DNA of 64,000 bases from Paraescarpia echinospica (GCA_020002185.1 CM034535.1:68174318-68238317), one strand, 5' to 3'. Shown: positions 1-58,140, numbered from the stretch's first letter. The notes: generated by a model from the sequence alone, not told the origin. Numbers and translations are program-made.

Positions 1-777
1 TCGCCCACACACTACAATCATGGACGTGTGAAGTTTCAACCAAGCGGCAGCAGGGTTTCTAACATGTTAGCTAATAACAATATTGTCCACATAACAACGA
101 TAACACTCCAAGAGGTTATATAATATGTGTGTTTGTGCGTGTGCGTGTGTGTCTTAAGGTAGCTGGGGCGGGTATCAAGTCAGTTGATTTCTTCTTCTTT
201 TTTCATAGAACACGTACTATTAAAGAAACCAATATGTCACCAATCCGTCCTTTAAAAAGTAGTATTTTAAGTGTGTCTGTGGAAAGTCCCTTTTCAGATT
301 CTTTGAAACTGACGATGTTTCCATAGTGACGATTACGTGTGCGTCAGCCCAATTCAAACATAAATTCGTTCACCATGAATGCATATCATATAGTCTGGTT
401 ATTCTCATGCCACTATGCTAATGCCCGACCTCCGCCGCCAGTTGCAATGACACGTAACTGACCCCAGCTGGTGTCAGTCAATCTTGTCTACCACAACAAG
501 TTCAACACGTGGCCCTTCGCAACACAATATCATTAGGCAACTTGGCGGGAAAACCTTGGGGGAAAATCTCAGTAATAGAAGTGTGTCAAATCGTGTTGAA
601 ATAAACCACATGCTAGTGAAAAAGTCACATTTCTAAGCAAAAAATAAGCATTTGGTGACACTTGTGTTATCAGCAACAACCAGGAAGTATTATTACTTAA
701 TGTAACTTTTTATTTAAAAAAAACTACAATAACTTGGCATATGAACTCGACTTGTGTTTACCCAAAATTGCACGGTG
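1..777. other. AT-rich non-coding, nothing recognised
   Basis: No ORF here resembles a known protein and I see no tandem array beyond a short GT-rich patch near 127-160. It could be intergenic DNA or part of the first intron of the ABCC1-like gene, whose first coding exon was not found. Confidence 0.5.
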
Positions 778-3275
778 TCGCGCTTACATTTATCCGGGCG
801 TTACATTTTATCCGGGTTATGTTTATTTAACAAGATTGCCATCCAGAGAATTAACTCTAGATGGCAGGTGGACAAGGAAGCCCTTTGGCTTATCGAGAGT
901 CCAACCCTTTTATCTACATATATCCAGCCCTTCTGAGGTATGTGTCGATTTTATTTTTAAACATATTCACACTACTAGCACCCACACAATCATCAGATAA
1001 TCTGTTCCATTCATTCACAGTCCTTTGTAAAAATGAGAACTTTCTCACGTCTAATCTACACTGCTCCTTTACTAATGTAACTTCATGTCCTCTAGTCTTT
1101 CTATCTTTCTTAACTGAAAAAAACATATTTCTATCAATATTTTCATAACCATTCAATATTTTAAACACTTCTATCTGATCTCCTCTCAATCTCCTGGTCT
1201 CTAGTGTTGTTAAACCACATTCTTTTAGGCGTTTTTCATAACTAAGATCCCTCAGTTTTGGTATCATTTTATTTGCTCTCCTCTGTACTCTTTCTAGCAT
1301 ATCTATATCCTTCTTGCGGTGTGGCCTCCACGCTTGTATACAATATTCTAAATGAGGCCTAACTATTGTTTTGTACAGCGGTATTATTAGTTCTTTTTCT
1401 TTATATGCTATATTTCGCCTAATCAATCCAAGGATTTGATTTCCCTTTGAAGCTGCAATTCCACACTGCTCTGAAACCTTCATGTCAGCACTAATTGTCA
1501 GCCCTAAGTCTTTTTCTTTTACAGTAGTACTTAGTACAGTTCCCCCCATTGTATATTCTACATATTCGTTCCCATGTCCTGTGTGAAGGCATTTACATTT
1601 CCCAAAATTGAACAACATTTGCCACTTTTCAGACCATTTGATCAACCTGTCAAGATCATCTTGTAAATGCTGTCTATCCCCTTCACTTTTAATCCTTCTA
1701 AACACTTTTGTATCATCTGCAAATTTCAACACCTTGCTAGCTATATCATCGTCCAAATCGTTTATATATATTAAGAATAATATAGGTCCCAGTACTGATC
1801 CCTGTGGAACCCCACTCAAAACTGATTTCCAGTTAGAAGCCTCCCCATCAACAACTACCCGTTGTCTTCTGTCAATCAGCCATTTTTCTATCCAGTTAAT
1901 TATACCATTTCCTATGCCATGGGCTTTTAGTTTAAGCAGTAATCTCTGATGTGGCACTTTGTCGAAAGCTTTTTGAAAATCTAAGTAGATGATATCTACT
2001 GGTGATCCATCATCTACCCACTTAGTGATATCTTCCAAAAAACAACTTATTTGTTAAGCAAGACCTCGCTTTTAGAAACCCATGTTGAAAGTGGTTTATC
2101 AAGTTATTTTTAACAAGAAAATCCACCATGTGATCTTTAATTAGTCTTTCTAATAATTTACAAATCACCGATGTTAAACTAACTGGTCTATAATTATTTG
2201 ACTTGTTTCTCGAACCTTTTTTAAATAACGGTATAATGTTTGCTTCTTTCCATTCTAAAGGAACCACTCCCTCTTCTAATGACAAGTTGTCTTCTCTGGT
2301 AAACACTGAACTAAAATACTCATTTAAGCCTTCTGCCATTAAGAATCCTTCTGATATTATATTTCCAGCACTATCTTCTAGAGGACCGACCTTATCCTGA
2401 ACTTTATGTTTGCTTCGAACATACGCATAAAAACTCTTGCTGTCATGTTTTATATTACAAGCTAATTTATGTTCATAGCTTCTCTTTGAATTTCTAATTT
2501 CAGCTGTAGCTTGGTTTAGTGCTTCTTTATAAATGTTGTAGTCTTCGTCATTTCCAGTACGTCTATATGACTTCCACATCATTTGTTTATACTTAATTTT
2601 TCTAATGGCTTCTTTCGATAAGTATTTCTTTCTGGCCCGTTTCCCTTGTTTTTTTAAGGGAACAAATTTATCTACGATGCACTCTATTTCATTCTTTAAG
2701 ATATTCCAGCATTCTGTTGCTGTCTTATTCTTCAGTGTATTATTCCAGTCTATCTTTGCTAAATATTTCCTCATTTCCTTATATCTTCCTTTGTGGAAAT
2801 TTCTCCTGAACTGCTTTTTATTATTTCTTTCTGATTTTACTTTGATGGTAAAATGTATCTGGTTGTTTATGTGCATATGTAAGGCATGATATTTGGCACC
2901 AGTAGATCACATAGTGATAAATAATATCCAGTAGTTAAATATGTTTCGTTTGTTGTCGTAATACGAGCGTTATAGTTAGAGTACATAATTAGAATTTGCT
3001 ATTTCAGATTTGTGACCAAGTATAAGAGTAAGTCACGTGACGTGTGCGTGGAGAGGAAACTGTTTTACGACAGAAATTGTTTATGTCTGTGGGAAGCAAA
3101 CATTTTATACTTTGTGTGTATATATATATAGACATATATATATATAAACATACATAACGCCCAAATAAATGAAAACGCGACAGTCGTAGCTGGTGCTAAA
3201 TACATTTCCCTAGATATGCGCACGCGCAGAAACGTCACCCGGATATAATTTAACGCCCTGATAAATGTAAGCGGA
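778..3275. repeat. Inverted repeat pair flanking a CR1 copy
   Basis: A ~40-bp sequence at about 783-822 (core cgcttacatttatccgggcg) recurs in reverse complement at about 3236-3275, and a weaker reverse-complement copy lies at about 3149-3178. Together they bracket the LINE copy at 829-2863. This looks like the terminal or subterminal inverted repeats of an older DNA element or MITE that received the LINE. No transposase is visible between them and the family is not recognised. Confidence 0.5.
829..2863 (-). mobile_element. CR1-type LINE copy, 5' truncated
   Basis: The minus strand encodes the reverse transcriptase of a CR1-clade non-LTR retrotransposon in two frames. Residues read 2876->2022 cover the endonuclease/RT linker and early RT (NNYRPVSLTSVICKLLER). 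Residues read 2038->914 cover the RT core and C-terminus (LSGVPQGSVLGPILFLIYIN, FADDTKVF). A frameshift lies near 2030-2040. Compared with the copy at 30758-33088, an in-frame stretch of about 200 bp is missing after FTRED. The 3' end carries the family-specific tail, ending on its own strand in a TTGTTAAA-type repeat next to 829. Endonuclease and ORF1 are absent. It is almost identical in protein to the copies at 9466 and 46592, implying recent amplification. It is not mobile on its own. Confidence 0.9.
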
Positions 3276-5454
3276 TTTTTGCTTTCAACATTGTAGCAAA
3301 ATGTTTATGAAGCTGTATCAAACTTAATATGCATTTGTTTACCAAAAACCCGTACGAATGTCAATAACATATTTGTACTTACAACTATAAAAAAAATTCT
3401 TTTGGGGAGTTTCTCAAAATGAAATAAAATGCCAGTTTAGGGTGATTTTGTAATTGTCTTTAAACACATTTAAATATCACTAAACGACATAAAAAAAATC
3501 AATTCTTTTTGGTTTAGAGTATTGTTTAATGTGTTAGGCATTGTCTGAGAAAACATTGTTAATTTATCTTCAAAACATTTATTAATTTGATTTAAATCAA
3601 AATAAGCATGTCGTAGGCAATCTTACCACCTCAAATATGCATTTTACGAGAGAACCGGAGAGGACGTTGTTGAGAAAGTGGATAAGATCCAATTTGGAGG
3701 GAGACTCATCCTCGCAAGCCAAGAGTGGTAGTTTACAAAGCTATCCCTGTCAGTTATCCTACACAATGTACGGAAGTTCACAGAAGCATGTGTACTTGCT
3801 TGCACCGACTGTACCATGCACCTGTGAAAACAATATGTCAATGAAGACGCCATATCAAAGACAAAGTAAGGTAAGTGGCAAGACAAGACACATTAACGTA
3901 ACGATAGGCGATCTGCGATGGATTTTGAGATCAGCAGCGTCCCCTGGCGTACGAGGATGGGAGAATCGTAGAGTAAAGGTAATACGATCAATTCACCAGA
4001 TAGCGCCAGTGTCAACGAGTAGTTTATTGGTCGATGTAAGACCACAATACAAACGTCGGCTGCCTGTCATTCTAAAAGCTATTTCGGACACTCCAAAGGT
4101 CGGGGCCATCCATCCCGTGGGGTATTCATTGGCGCCGTGCCACAGTGGCGTCCGACGACCGTGTTGTAGAATAAGCGAAGAAAACACGTCGCTTGTCACA
4201 ACTGAGAAACTCGTACAACGACGGCGGTAGATCACGCGTCGACTCGCGTATAGCCGGCCTGGCATGTGGCCTATGTTTGTCGGGTCAACGTCGTAAACAT
4301 ACAACGTGACCGGCGTTGTGTCTGTTGAAATGCGAATCGACGCTACCTGTCAAAGATTCTAATCCGTGCACCGACATTGACCCGATCGTGTCACGAGGTC
4401 GGACTATAACTGCATCTAGCGCGCATTGACAAATCGCGCCGCCTGTGTAGCGGCCGAACCTCTCTTGTCATGGTGCAATAAACACCGAGCGTCATAAACC
4501 ATCAAGTAACAACATCTCGACGTATCCGGCCCAACGATGTCGACCGTGATATGGTGGAACTCCGTGTGTGGAAATTCGTCCGAAGATGACGCTTTCTGGG
4601 TAAGTCGCATGCGTGTGTGTGCGTGCGTGCATGCGTGTTGTCTGCACACGTGCGCCCGGTGCCAACTGTACCCCTTTGGCGATAAAACTCACTCATTTTA
4701 TTCATTCTTGGGATAATCTCATTAGTGCCAATATCTACCGCCAGCTTTGTTATTTCACAATACAATTTACAACCGATTTTAAATCTTAGTAAACCAGGTT
4801 AATGTCAAGAATTACAAATTTTGGGTCCAACTAATTTTGCCTAACCATGCAACATTTCATGCAGGCAATCCACCAAGATATGTAAAATTAAAATATACCC
4901 TAATATTAATAATAATAACAACAATGGAATGATTTGTTTAGCGCCAATATTCTCGGAAAATCCGGGCTCAGTGGCGCAACAAATCTAAAGGATTAAGCGT
5001 TCTCATTGTCAGGTGGATGGAATTGCTAAGAAGCTAAGGAGGATTTGCAGTATTAAAAAGATAGGTTTTTAGATGACGACGAAATTAAACTATATTTTCT
5101 TACTGACTTAACACCGATAGGGAGTAAGTTGCACAAAGTTGACAAATTATCCGGCCATGGAGCGGTTTTCTTTTCCGCACGCGCGCCTCCTCGGGACAAC
5201 TGCGCGAGACTCGTGGTGCCAGATACCCCTCTACGTGCAAGTGCATGTAAGAGCCTGGCGTAACTCTTGTCAGATGTACCTTCAACTTAACCCTAACCTT
5301 AAACTTCACCCCTTTTGTACATGGAGCGGTTGCACCGCCCGGCATATCGACTTGTCGAAACGTGGATGTGTCTGCGGGGACGTTATCCAATCGTCCCGCT
5401 GCCTCTTAGGTTTCTCCGTTTTAGTGTTAATTTAATTCGGGTTTGCGTCGTTTG
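2877..5454. other. Non-coding stretch, no recognised gene
   Basis: Apart from a short TA run at 3119-3147 and the inverted-repeat remnants at 3149-3275, this stretch is AT-rich to about 3640 and more GC-balanced from 3640 to 4700. A 197-codon open frame at 3637-4230 resembles nothing I know and has no codon or domain signature, so I do not call it a gene. A small GTGC-rich patch lies at 4607-4650. Confidence 0.45.
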
Positions 5455-5797
5455 TCAACACAGGGCGCAGCGGTCGGAACGGTTTGAGTGCTGGACAGGC
5501 GGTAGGAGGAACTGGGTTTCGAATCCTGGTGCCGCCGGCGGTGGTTCGGTAATGGTTCGGCCGCTGTGTCGAAACTTGGGCAATTTGTTCATCCTACGTT
5601 GCTTCTGTGTTTCGGAAGAGATACTATAAGCCGTTGGTCCCTTCTATCTGGTGTCTGTGCCAGGGGAAGTAAACGATCCCACGCAGGGAAATGGACAACA
5701 CTTGTCGTGGACTCACTGAGCTGGGATCTCATTCTATGAACTCCCAATGCCAGAATGATCACTCGATGATTGCGGGCATTTAATTTAAAAAAAAAAC
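5455..5797 (+). mobile_element. tRNA-derived SINE
   Basis: The left end has a Pol III A-box-like segment (gggcgcagcggtcgg, 5464-5478) and a B-box-like segment (gggtttcgaatcctgg, 5513-5528). A unique body of roughly 250 bp follows and ends in an A-rich tail at 5780-5797. This order is the usual layout of tRNA-derived SINEs. The boundaries are estimates because I did not find a clear target-site duplication. The body differs from the SINE at 34166. Confidence 0.65.
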
Positions 5798-6324
5798 CAC
5801 ACTGAAGTAGGTCTCACGTCCGCACATTCTTGTAGGACATAAACAAACAAGAGCGTCAAGCCGGCGGTTGCCGTGTTGTGTAAATAATTGTAGTTTTAGA
5901 AATTGTTTGGTGGATGAGAAGACCAACGACGTAATGGCAAGTGTTTCCGTACAAATAAGCTATTTTGATGTCGCGTACTATAAACAATATGGGCAAATCG
6001 GTTTTAAAAACCCTGTTAAATTTGATACGGTCGCGAAAATAAAAACACGAGTTCTCTGTGTTGAACGCCTGAAGCCAGCTGCTCTCGGCCGTACAAACAA
6101 ACCGCACGTGCTTTTAGTTTATTCGTGACGTCAATACGCAATCCCGAGTTGCCTGTTGTTACCTCTCGTTGCTGGACGATGGGCAATCGTAAGCACTTCA
6201 CAGCCGAGTTATTTGTACTCGAGCTGCTTCCTAGAATCACGGCTCGAGAAGAATAAGTCAACAAAGTACAACATATTCAGAGGACTTCCGTGTGTTGCGA
6301 TGGATAAAGGCCAAGGGTAGTTTA
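5798..6324. other. Non-coding, nothing recognised
   Basis: Short open frames occur on both strands, but none shows a domain, composition bias or splice context that would support a gene. Confidence 0.45.
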
Positions 6325-7640
6325 AGCCCGGCATACACGTAACGACGCGACTGAGTTTTAGTGTTTTTTTAGTTGCGACGTTTTTTGCACAAATGCATCG
6401 CGTCGTTACGTGTATGACCCTCTCCAGGGGCACGACACGACTACCAACGGGACTGGCAGCTGCGACAGGTTGATGCATGCACTCCTGTTGGTAGCGGTTG
6501 CTGCTACTGCCTGGCGGAATCCTGTGGAACTATTCGAAAATGGCGGGGTTGTCTGCTCATCAATGGCGAGCTATGGTATTAAGTTGCACCTACCTGATCA
6601 TCCGACGTCGTCGGCAGAGAAGAGAACGTCGTCGTTCATCCTGGACTAAACAGTGGCTGTTAAGGCACGACGAACAATGTGCTTTTAATAGCTCTGACTC
6701 CACGAATTATGACTTGACGAATTATTAAAAAGATTGATGCTTGCTCCAAAAGTTGTTCATATACTGTAATATCTGTTAATTTCGCCGTACGTTAAAATTC
6801 GCCACATTAACATCTCGTGCAAGCCGCCTATGAGGTTGGTAAAATATAATAAATAATATAAATAATAAGGTTGGTAAAATATATCATTAAAAATACAACG
6901 TGGAACATTTTCATGATAAATTACATAAATAAAAACAAAAGAGTTACGTTCTTTTCCAGATATGATTATTATGATATTGTTAAATCGATTTGTCATATTG
7001 CGTACGGCGAAACCACCGACACTATATATACACAATTAGAAATGTACAAACACATAAACTATTAGGCCTACATACTGCTCAAATGTGGGCCACCGAGAGG
7101 TACAGCTAGAACCACAGACGTGATGTTTAAATTCCTACAGGGCAATCAATACACTGACGCTAGCGAAGAACACCCAACACATCCATCCGCACCCGGTGAC
7201 ACAGAAACGCCCTGTCGCCACTTCCGAAGAGGAGGTGGCCTTCAAATCCCTACTGCCATATTCTTTTGTCGTGGAATTAAACAAACAAGGCAGTCTGCCA
7301 GCGATCTATGAATTTTTGGTTGCCGCCATTTTCTCTATTTCTGGGACATTTCCATGACTTATAGGAAGCTCCTAGTTGGCTAAGTGCCTCAAGCACTTTT
7401 GGTATGCAAAAAATGTATCGGCATACACGTAACGACGCGACTCGCCGACGGCGGTTTTTGTGCGACTACTTGTTTTTAATATCAAACATGTTTGATATTC
7501 TAAGACGCGTTAAAAATTGGATATAGACTGCCCTCAAGACAAGCGTCGCGTCACAAATGGGGCATACACGTAACGACGCATCGTCGCAGACGCGTCTAAG
7601 ACACTAAAGCTCAGTCGCGTCATTACGTGTATGCCGGGCT
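6325..7640 (+). mobile_element. PIF/Harbinger-like element remnant with 39-bp TIRs
   Basis: Terminal inverted repeats of 39 bp with two mismatches run from 6325 (AGCCCGGCATACACGTAACG) and back from 7640. They are flanked by a 3-bp TTA duplication at 6322-6324 and 7641-7643, which fits the TWA target of PIF/Harbinger transposons. Inside, 6498-6728 encodes an Arg-rich stretch followed by SSWTKQWLLRHDEQCAFN, which resembles the N-terminus of HARBI1-type nucleases (RRxxWVRPWLxxR). The DDE catalytic region is missing, so this is an internally deleted, non-autonomous copy. Extra partial TIR copies at 6397-6418, 7419-7443 and 7560-7582 suggest nested or rearranged smaller elements of the same family. 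Confidence 0.75.
6498..6728 (+). pseudogene. HARBI1-like transposase N-terminal fragment
   Basis: This 76-codon frame lies inside the TIR-bounded element. It has an RRRRQRRERRRSSW basic stretch and then KQWLLRHDEQCAFN, the pattern found at the start of Harbinger nuclease proteins. It stops after NYDLTNY, before any catalytic Asp/Glu. The match is by memory of the family pattern and is short, so the call rests partly on the surrounding TIRs and the TTA duplication. Confidence 0.55.
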
Positions 7641-7684
7641 TTAGTCAACTGTCATGCATTGTTTGCGAGGATGTTATCAATTGG

Positions 7685-7808
7685 GCGACCGACCGACCGA
7701 CCGACCGACCGACCGAACGAACGAACGAACGAACGAACGAACGAACGAACGAACGAACGAACGAACGAACGAACGAACGACCGGACGACCGAACGACCGA
7801 CCGACTGA
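7685..7808. repeat. Tetranucleotide (ACCG)n to (AACG)n microsatellite
   Basis: About six units of gacc/accg pass abruptly into about 17 units of gaac/aacg, then return to a few accg units. Two related tetramers in one block suggest a point mutation that was then amplified. Confidence 0.95.
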
Positions 7809-8228
7809 GGGCTGATTGAGGGCTAGAAGTACACTTATAAAAACTGGCACGTGTTGGTTATCAAAACAAATCAGCAGGGGATACTACTAATCTGTTCTCT
7901 TGCCCAAATGTTTCCGCTTTTTCTTGCAGTACCCTTTTGTAAGTCTGGGTCATAGACTGCATGTGTGTCATAAGTGATCTTATACCTATATCAGTGCCAG
8001 AATATATTAGAATCCAGTCCCGGCCCAAAGCCGCAATAATTTAGGCCCAGGCCCCGCCTATGTGCGTCAAGACCCGGCCCATTGCCCGGCCCGACCCGAA
8101 CCGACAGATTTGGTAGATTATGTCTGTATTTGTGCTTTTGATGCTGGTCTTTTTTGTTGGAGGAGAGGGACATTTGTGGAACACAAACAAGAATGTGTGA
8201 GATGCTACACCTACGACGAATACTTATT
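7809..8228. other. Non-coding, nothing recognised
   Basis: A spacer between the tetranucleotide tract and the 79-bp minisatellite. It contains a ggcccagg/cccggcccg-rich patch at 8018-8100 that looks degenerate and repetitive. I see no gene. Confidence 0.4.
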
Positions 8229-9369
8229 TTAAGAATGTGCGGCTGATGACACCGTCCAAGTGTCCAATGTGAACTGAACGACAGGCCGTGTGACGTACAT
8301 AGATGACCCCGTCTATGTAGGAGGCCACATCCTAAGAAGTGTCCAATGTGAACTGAACGGCAAGCCGCGTGAAGTACAGAGATGACCCCGTCTATGTAGG
8401 AGGCCACATCCTAAGAAGTGTCCATTGTGAACTGAACGGCAGGCCGTATGACGTACTTAGATGACCCCGTCTATGTAGGAGGCCACATCCTAAGAAGTGT
8501 CCATTGTGAACTGAACGGCAGGCCGGGTGACGTACATAGATGACCCCGTCTATGTAGGAGGCCACATCCTAAGAAGTGTCCAATGTGAACTGAACGGCAA
8601 GCCGCGTGACGTACAGAGATGACCCCGTCTATGTAGGAGGCCACATCCTAAGAAGTGTCCAATGTGAACTGAACGGCAAGCCGCGTGACGTACAGAGATG
8701 ACCCCGTCTATGTAGGAGGCCACATCCTAAGAAGTGTCCAATGTGAACTGAACGGCAGGTCGTGTGACGTACAGAGATGACCCCGTCTATGTAAGGAGGC
8801 CACATCCTAAGATGTGTCCAATGTGAACTGAACGGCAAGCCGCGTGACGTACAGAGATGACCCCGTCTATGTAGGAGGCCACATCCTAAGAAGTGTCCAA
8901 TGTGAACTGAACGGCAAGCCGCGTGACGTACAGAGATGACCCCGTCTATGTAGGAGGCCACATCCTAAGAAGTGTCCAATGTGAACTGAACGGCAGGCCG
9001 TGTGACGTACAGAGATGACCCCGTCTATGTAGGAGGCCACATCCTAAGAAGTGTCCAATGTGAACTGAACGGCAGGCCGTGTGACGTACAGAGATGACCC
9101 CGTCTATGTAGGAGGCCACATCCTAAGAAGTGTCCAATGTGAACTGAACGGCAGGCCGTGTGACGTACAGAGATGACCCCGTCTATGTAGGAGGCCACAT
9201 CCTAAGAAGTGTCCAATGTGAACTGAACGGCAGGCCGTGTGACGTACAGAGATGACCCCGTCTATGTAGGAGGCCACATCCTAAGAAGTGTCCAATGTGA
9301 ACTGAACGGCAGGCCGTGTGACGTACAGAGATGACCCCGTCTATGTAGGAGGCCATATCCTAAGAAGTG
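8229..9369. repeat. 79-bp minisatellite, about 14 copies
   Basis: The unit runs from aagtgtccaatgtgaactga through gaccccgtctatgtaggagg to ccacatccta, with a period of 79 bp (for example aggcc at 8322, 8401 and 8480). Most copies differ by one to three bases; one has a 1-bp insertion (gtaaggagg near 8794). Open frames on the minus strand here are by-products of the repeat. Confidence 0.95.
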
Positions 9370-9425
9370 TAGCTACACAAGAAAGAATACAAAGGAGAAC
9401 AAGTAAAATTATTCAAGAACTGAGT
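9370..9425 (+). pseudogene. Small divergent CR1 RT fragment
   Basis: The sequence translates as QERIQRRTSKIIQELSF. It aligns with LERVQRRATKMIPKLRD in the neighbouring LINE copy, but it lies just upstream of that copy's 5' break and is clearly more diverged. It looks like the remains of an older related insertion. Confidence 0.5.
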
Positions 9426-9465
9426 TTTAAAAAGTATAAAATGATGTCGTGTAAGAACTAAGTTA

Positions 9466-10762
9466 AACATAACTTGATAAACCCATCTCAACATGGGTTT
9501 CTAAAAGCGAGGTCATGCTTAACAAATATGTTATGTTTTTTGGAAGATATCACTAAGTGGGTAGATGATGGATCACCAGTAGATATCATCTACTTAGATT
9601 TTCAAAAAGCTTTCGACAAAGTGCCACATCAGAGATTACTGCGTAAACTAAAAGCCCATGGCGTAGGAAATGGTATAATTAACTGGATAGAAAAATGGCT
9701 GATTGACAGAAGACAACGGGTAGTTGTTGATGGGGAGGCTTCAAATTGGAAATCAGTTTTGAGTGGGGTTCCACAGGGATCAGTACTGGGACCTATATTA
9801 TTCTTAATATATATAAACGATTTGGACGATGATATAGCTAGCAAGGTGTTGAAATTTGCAGATGATACAAAAGTGTTTAGAAGGATTAAAAGTGATGGGG
9901 ATAGACAGCATTTACAAGATGATCTTGACAGGTTGATCAAATGGTCTGAAAAGTGGCAAATGTTGTTCAATTTTGGGAAATGTAAATGCCTTCACACAGG
10001 ACATGGGAACGAATATGTAGAATATACAATGGGGGGAACTGTACTAAGTACTACTGTAAAAGAAAAAGACTTAGGGCTGACAATTAGTGCTGACATGAAG
10101 GTTTCAGAGCAGTGTGGAATTGCAGCTTCAAAGGGAAATCAAATCCTTGGATTGATTAGGCGAAACATAGCATATAAAGAAAAAGAACTAATAATACCGC
10201 TGTACAAAACAATAGTTAGGCCTCATTTAGAATATTGTATACAAGCGTGGAGGCCATACCGCAAGAAGGACATAGATATGCTAGAAAGAGTACAGAGGAG
10301 AGCGACTAAAATGATACCAAAACTGAGGGATCTTAGTTATGAAAAACGCCTAAAAGAATGTGGTTTAACAACACTAGAGACCAGGAGATTGAGAGGAGAT
10401 CAGATAGAAGTGTTTAAAATATTGAATGGTTATGAAAATATTGATAGAAATATGTTTTTTTCAGTTAAGAAAGATAGAAAGACTAGAGGACATGAAGTTA
10501 CATTAATAAAGGAGCAGTGTAGATTAGACGTGAGAAAGTTCTCATTTTCACAAAGGACTGTGAATGAATGGAACAGATTATCTGATGATTGTGTGGGTGC
10601 TAGTAGTGTGAATATGTTTAAAAATAAAATCGACACATACCTCAGAAGGGCTGGATATATGTAGATAAAAGGGTTGGACTCTCGATAAGCCAAAGGGCTT
10701 CCTTGTCCACCTGCCATCTAGAGTTAATTCTCTGGATGGCAATCTTGTTAAATCTTGTTAAA
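9466..10762 (+). mobile_element. CR1-type LINE copy, RT only, 5' truncated
   Basis: A single open frame (9474-10664, 396 codons) encodes most of the RT and the C-terminal domain of the same LINE family: FLKARSCLTNML, DFQKAFDKVPHQRLL, SGVPQGSVLGPILFLIYIN, FADDTKVFRRIK, then the C-terminal TRRLRGDQIEVFKILNGYE. A short 3' UTR follows, with the family tail ending in AATCTTGTTAAATCTTGTTAAA-type repeats. ORF1, endonuclease and the first RT blocks are absent. The frame is unbroken, so the insertion is young, but it lacks the parts needed for autonomous transposition. Confidence 0.92.
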
Positions 10763-11345
10763 ACTCTGGAAACAATGGTGTTAAGAGGCGATCAAATCGT
10801 TTCTGCAAATATTGAATGGGTATTGAATGGGTTTAACAGTATCGATACGAACATGTTTTTTTTTCTCTAAATTATGAAAGATAGAAAGAATGCAGGACAC
10901 GAAGTAACATTAGTAATGGAAGAGTGTAGGTTAGATATAAGAAAGTAGTCATTAGCGCAGAGAACTATAAATGAACAGTAAAACAACAAATAACTGCTGA
11001 TTGTGTAAATGCTAGCAAAACAACGTGAATATGTTTAATAACAACATTGACAAATATTGCAGAAGGATGAGTTACACATATAGAAACATTTTTGGACTCT
11101 CCACAATACGTCAGATTGACACCGACTAGCCCCGTCCTAGGGGAAAGTTTTCAAGTTTCTATAAATTATGGCGTCACGCCGGATTTAAGTATGACTCAGC
11201 CGGCGTCAGTCTGGTCAGGTCTGGTCGGGTCTGGTCTGGAAAAAGTGCAAGTGTGTCCCTGCTTTAAGATAAAAACAATTCCTTGTCTACTCGCTATCTG
11301 TTTTATGTTCTGGATGATTATCTTATCAAATCTTGCTAAATATTA
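10763..11345 (+). mobile_element. Old diverged CR1 3' end
   Basis: Directly after the young copy, the sequence repeats the terminal RT region in diverged form: LRGDQI, then NIEWVLNGFNSIDTNMFF-like, then a match to KDRKTRGHEVTL with stops and indels. It continues into a degenerate 3' UTR (ccttgtctactcgctatctg). The young copy therefore sits at or in the tail of an older relative. Confidence 0.7.
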
Positions 11346-11640
11346 TTAAATCGTTTTAACTCTACATAAATCTGGTTAAGTACTTAATTGTGTTAACTTT
11401 GGTTAAATCAAGTTAAATATTATCAATCCTTGTTAAATATTTAACTCTTGCTAGCTCTTATTAAATCTGGTTAAATTGTTAATTATTGCTAAATCCTGTG
11501 AAAATGTGTAGACTCTTGGTAACTATAATACTCTTGTTAAATGTAATTATATATTGTTAAGGTTTGTTAGCTCTTGTTAAATCTTATTACATATCGCTAA
11601 GTGTTGTGTTGTGAATTGTGTTAAATCGTGTTAAATTGGG
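11320..11640 (+). repeat. Degenerate TTGTTAAAT-type tail array
   Basis: About 320 bp are made almost entirely of variants of a ~9-11 bp unit (tcttgttaaat, ttggttaaatc, tcttgctaaat). The two-unit tails at the ends of the CR1 copies have the same motif. This looks like an expanded and decayed LINE 3' tail. Confidence 0.7.
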
Positions 11641-11649
11641 TTAAGTATT

Positions 11650-12077
11650 TTAAATGAGTCTGGTGTTTGTTTGTAGAGTGACAGTGTCTATGAGACTGAT
11701 GTGTGTTTGTAGAGCAACGGTGTTCATGAGATTGGTGTGTGTTTATAGAGCGACAGTGTTCACGAGTCTGATGTTTGTTGGTTCTATGAGTCTGATGTGT
11801 GTTTATAGACCGTATCTCGGTGAACACGTCGACCCCGGACATGAGTTTGATGTTTGTTGACTCTATGAGTCTGATGTGAGTTTGTAGAGTTACAGTGTCC
11901 ATGTGTCTGGTGTGTGTTTGTAGAGCGACAATGTTCATGAGTCTGACGTTTGTTGAGTCTACGAGTCTGATGTGTGTCTGTAGAGCGTCATCGTCCATGA
12001 GTCTGATATAAGTTTGTAGAGCGACAATGTTCATGAATCTGATGTGTGTTGAGTCTATGAGTCTGATGTGTTTGTAG
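11650..12077. repeat. ~36-bp minisatellite containing exon-edge copies
   Basis: Units such as tttgtagagcgacagtgttc followed by atgagtctgatgtgtg repeat about a dozen times up to the acceptor of the first traced exon. The unit includes the acceptor and first bases of that exon (tttgtag then agcgac). At 11808-11842 a longer stretch matches exon 1 bases 12082-12113 (gtatctcggtgaacacgtcg and beyond) with a 4-nt deletion. The array therefore contains decoy 3' splice sites. Confidence 0.8.

Positions 12078-58140
<46,063 letters not shown>

Noticed and set aside
3637..4230. 197-codon open frame on the plus strand
   Set aside because: No recognisable domain, overlapping antisense frames of similar quality, and a composition like the surrounding non-coding DNA.
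1..12077. First coding exon of the transporter
   Set aside because: I looked for a short ATG exon with a donor that would supply the first ~15-20 residues but found no convincing candidate; it may lie upstream of the window.
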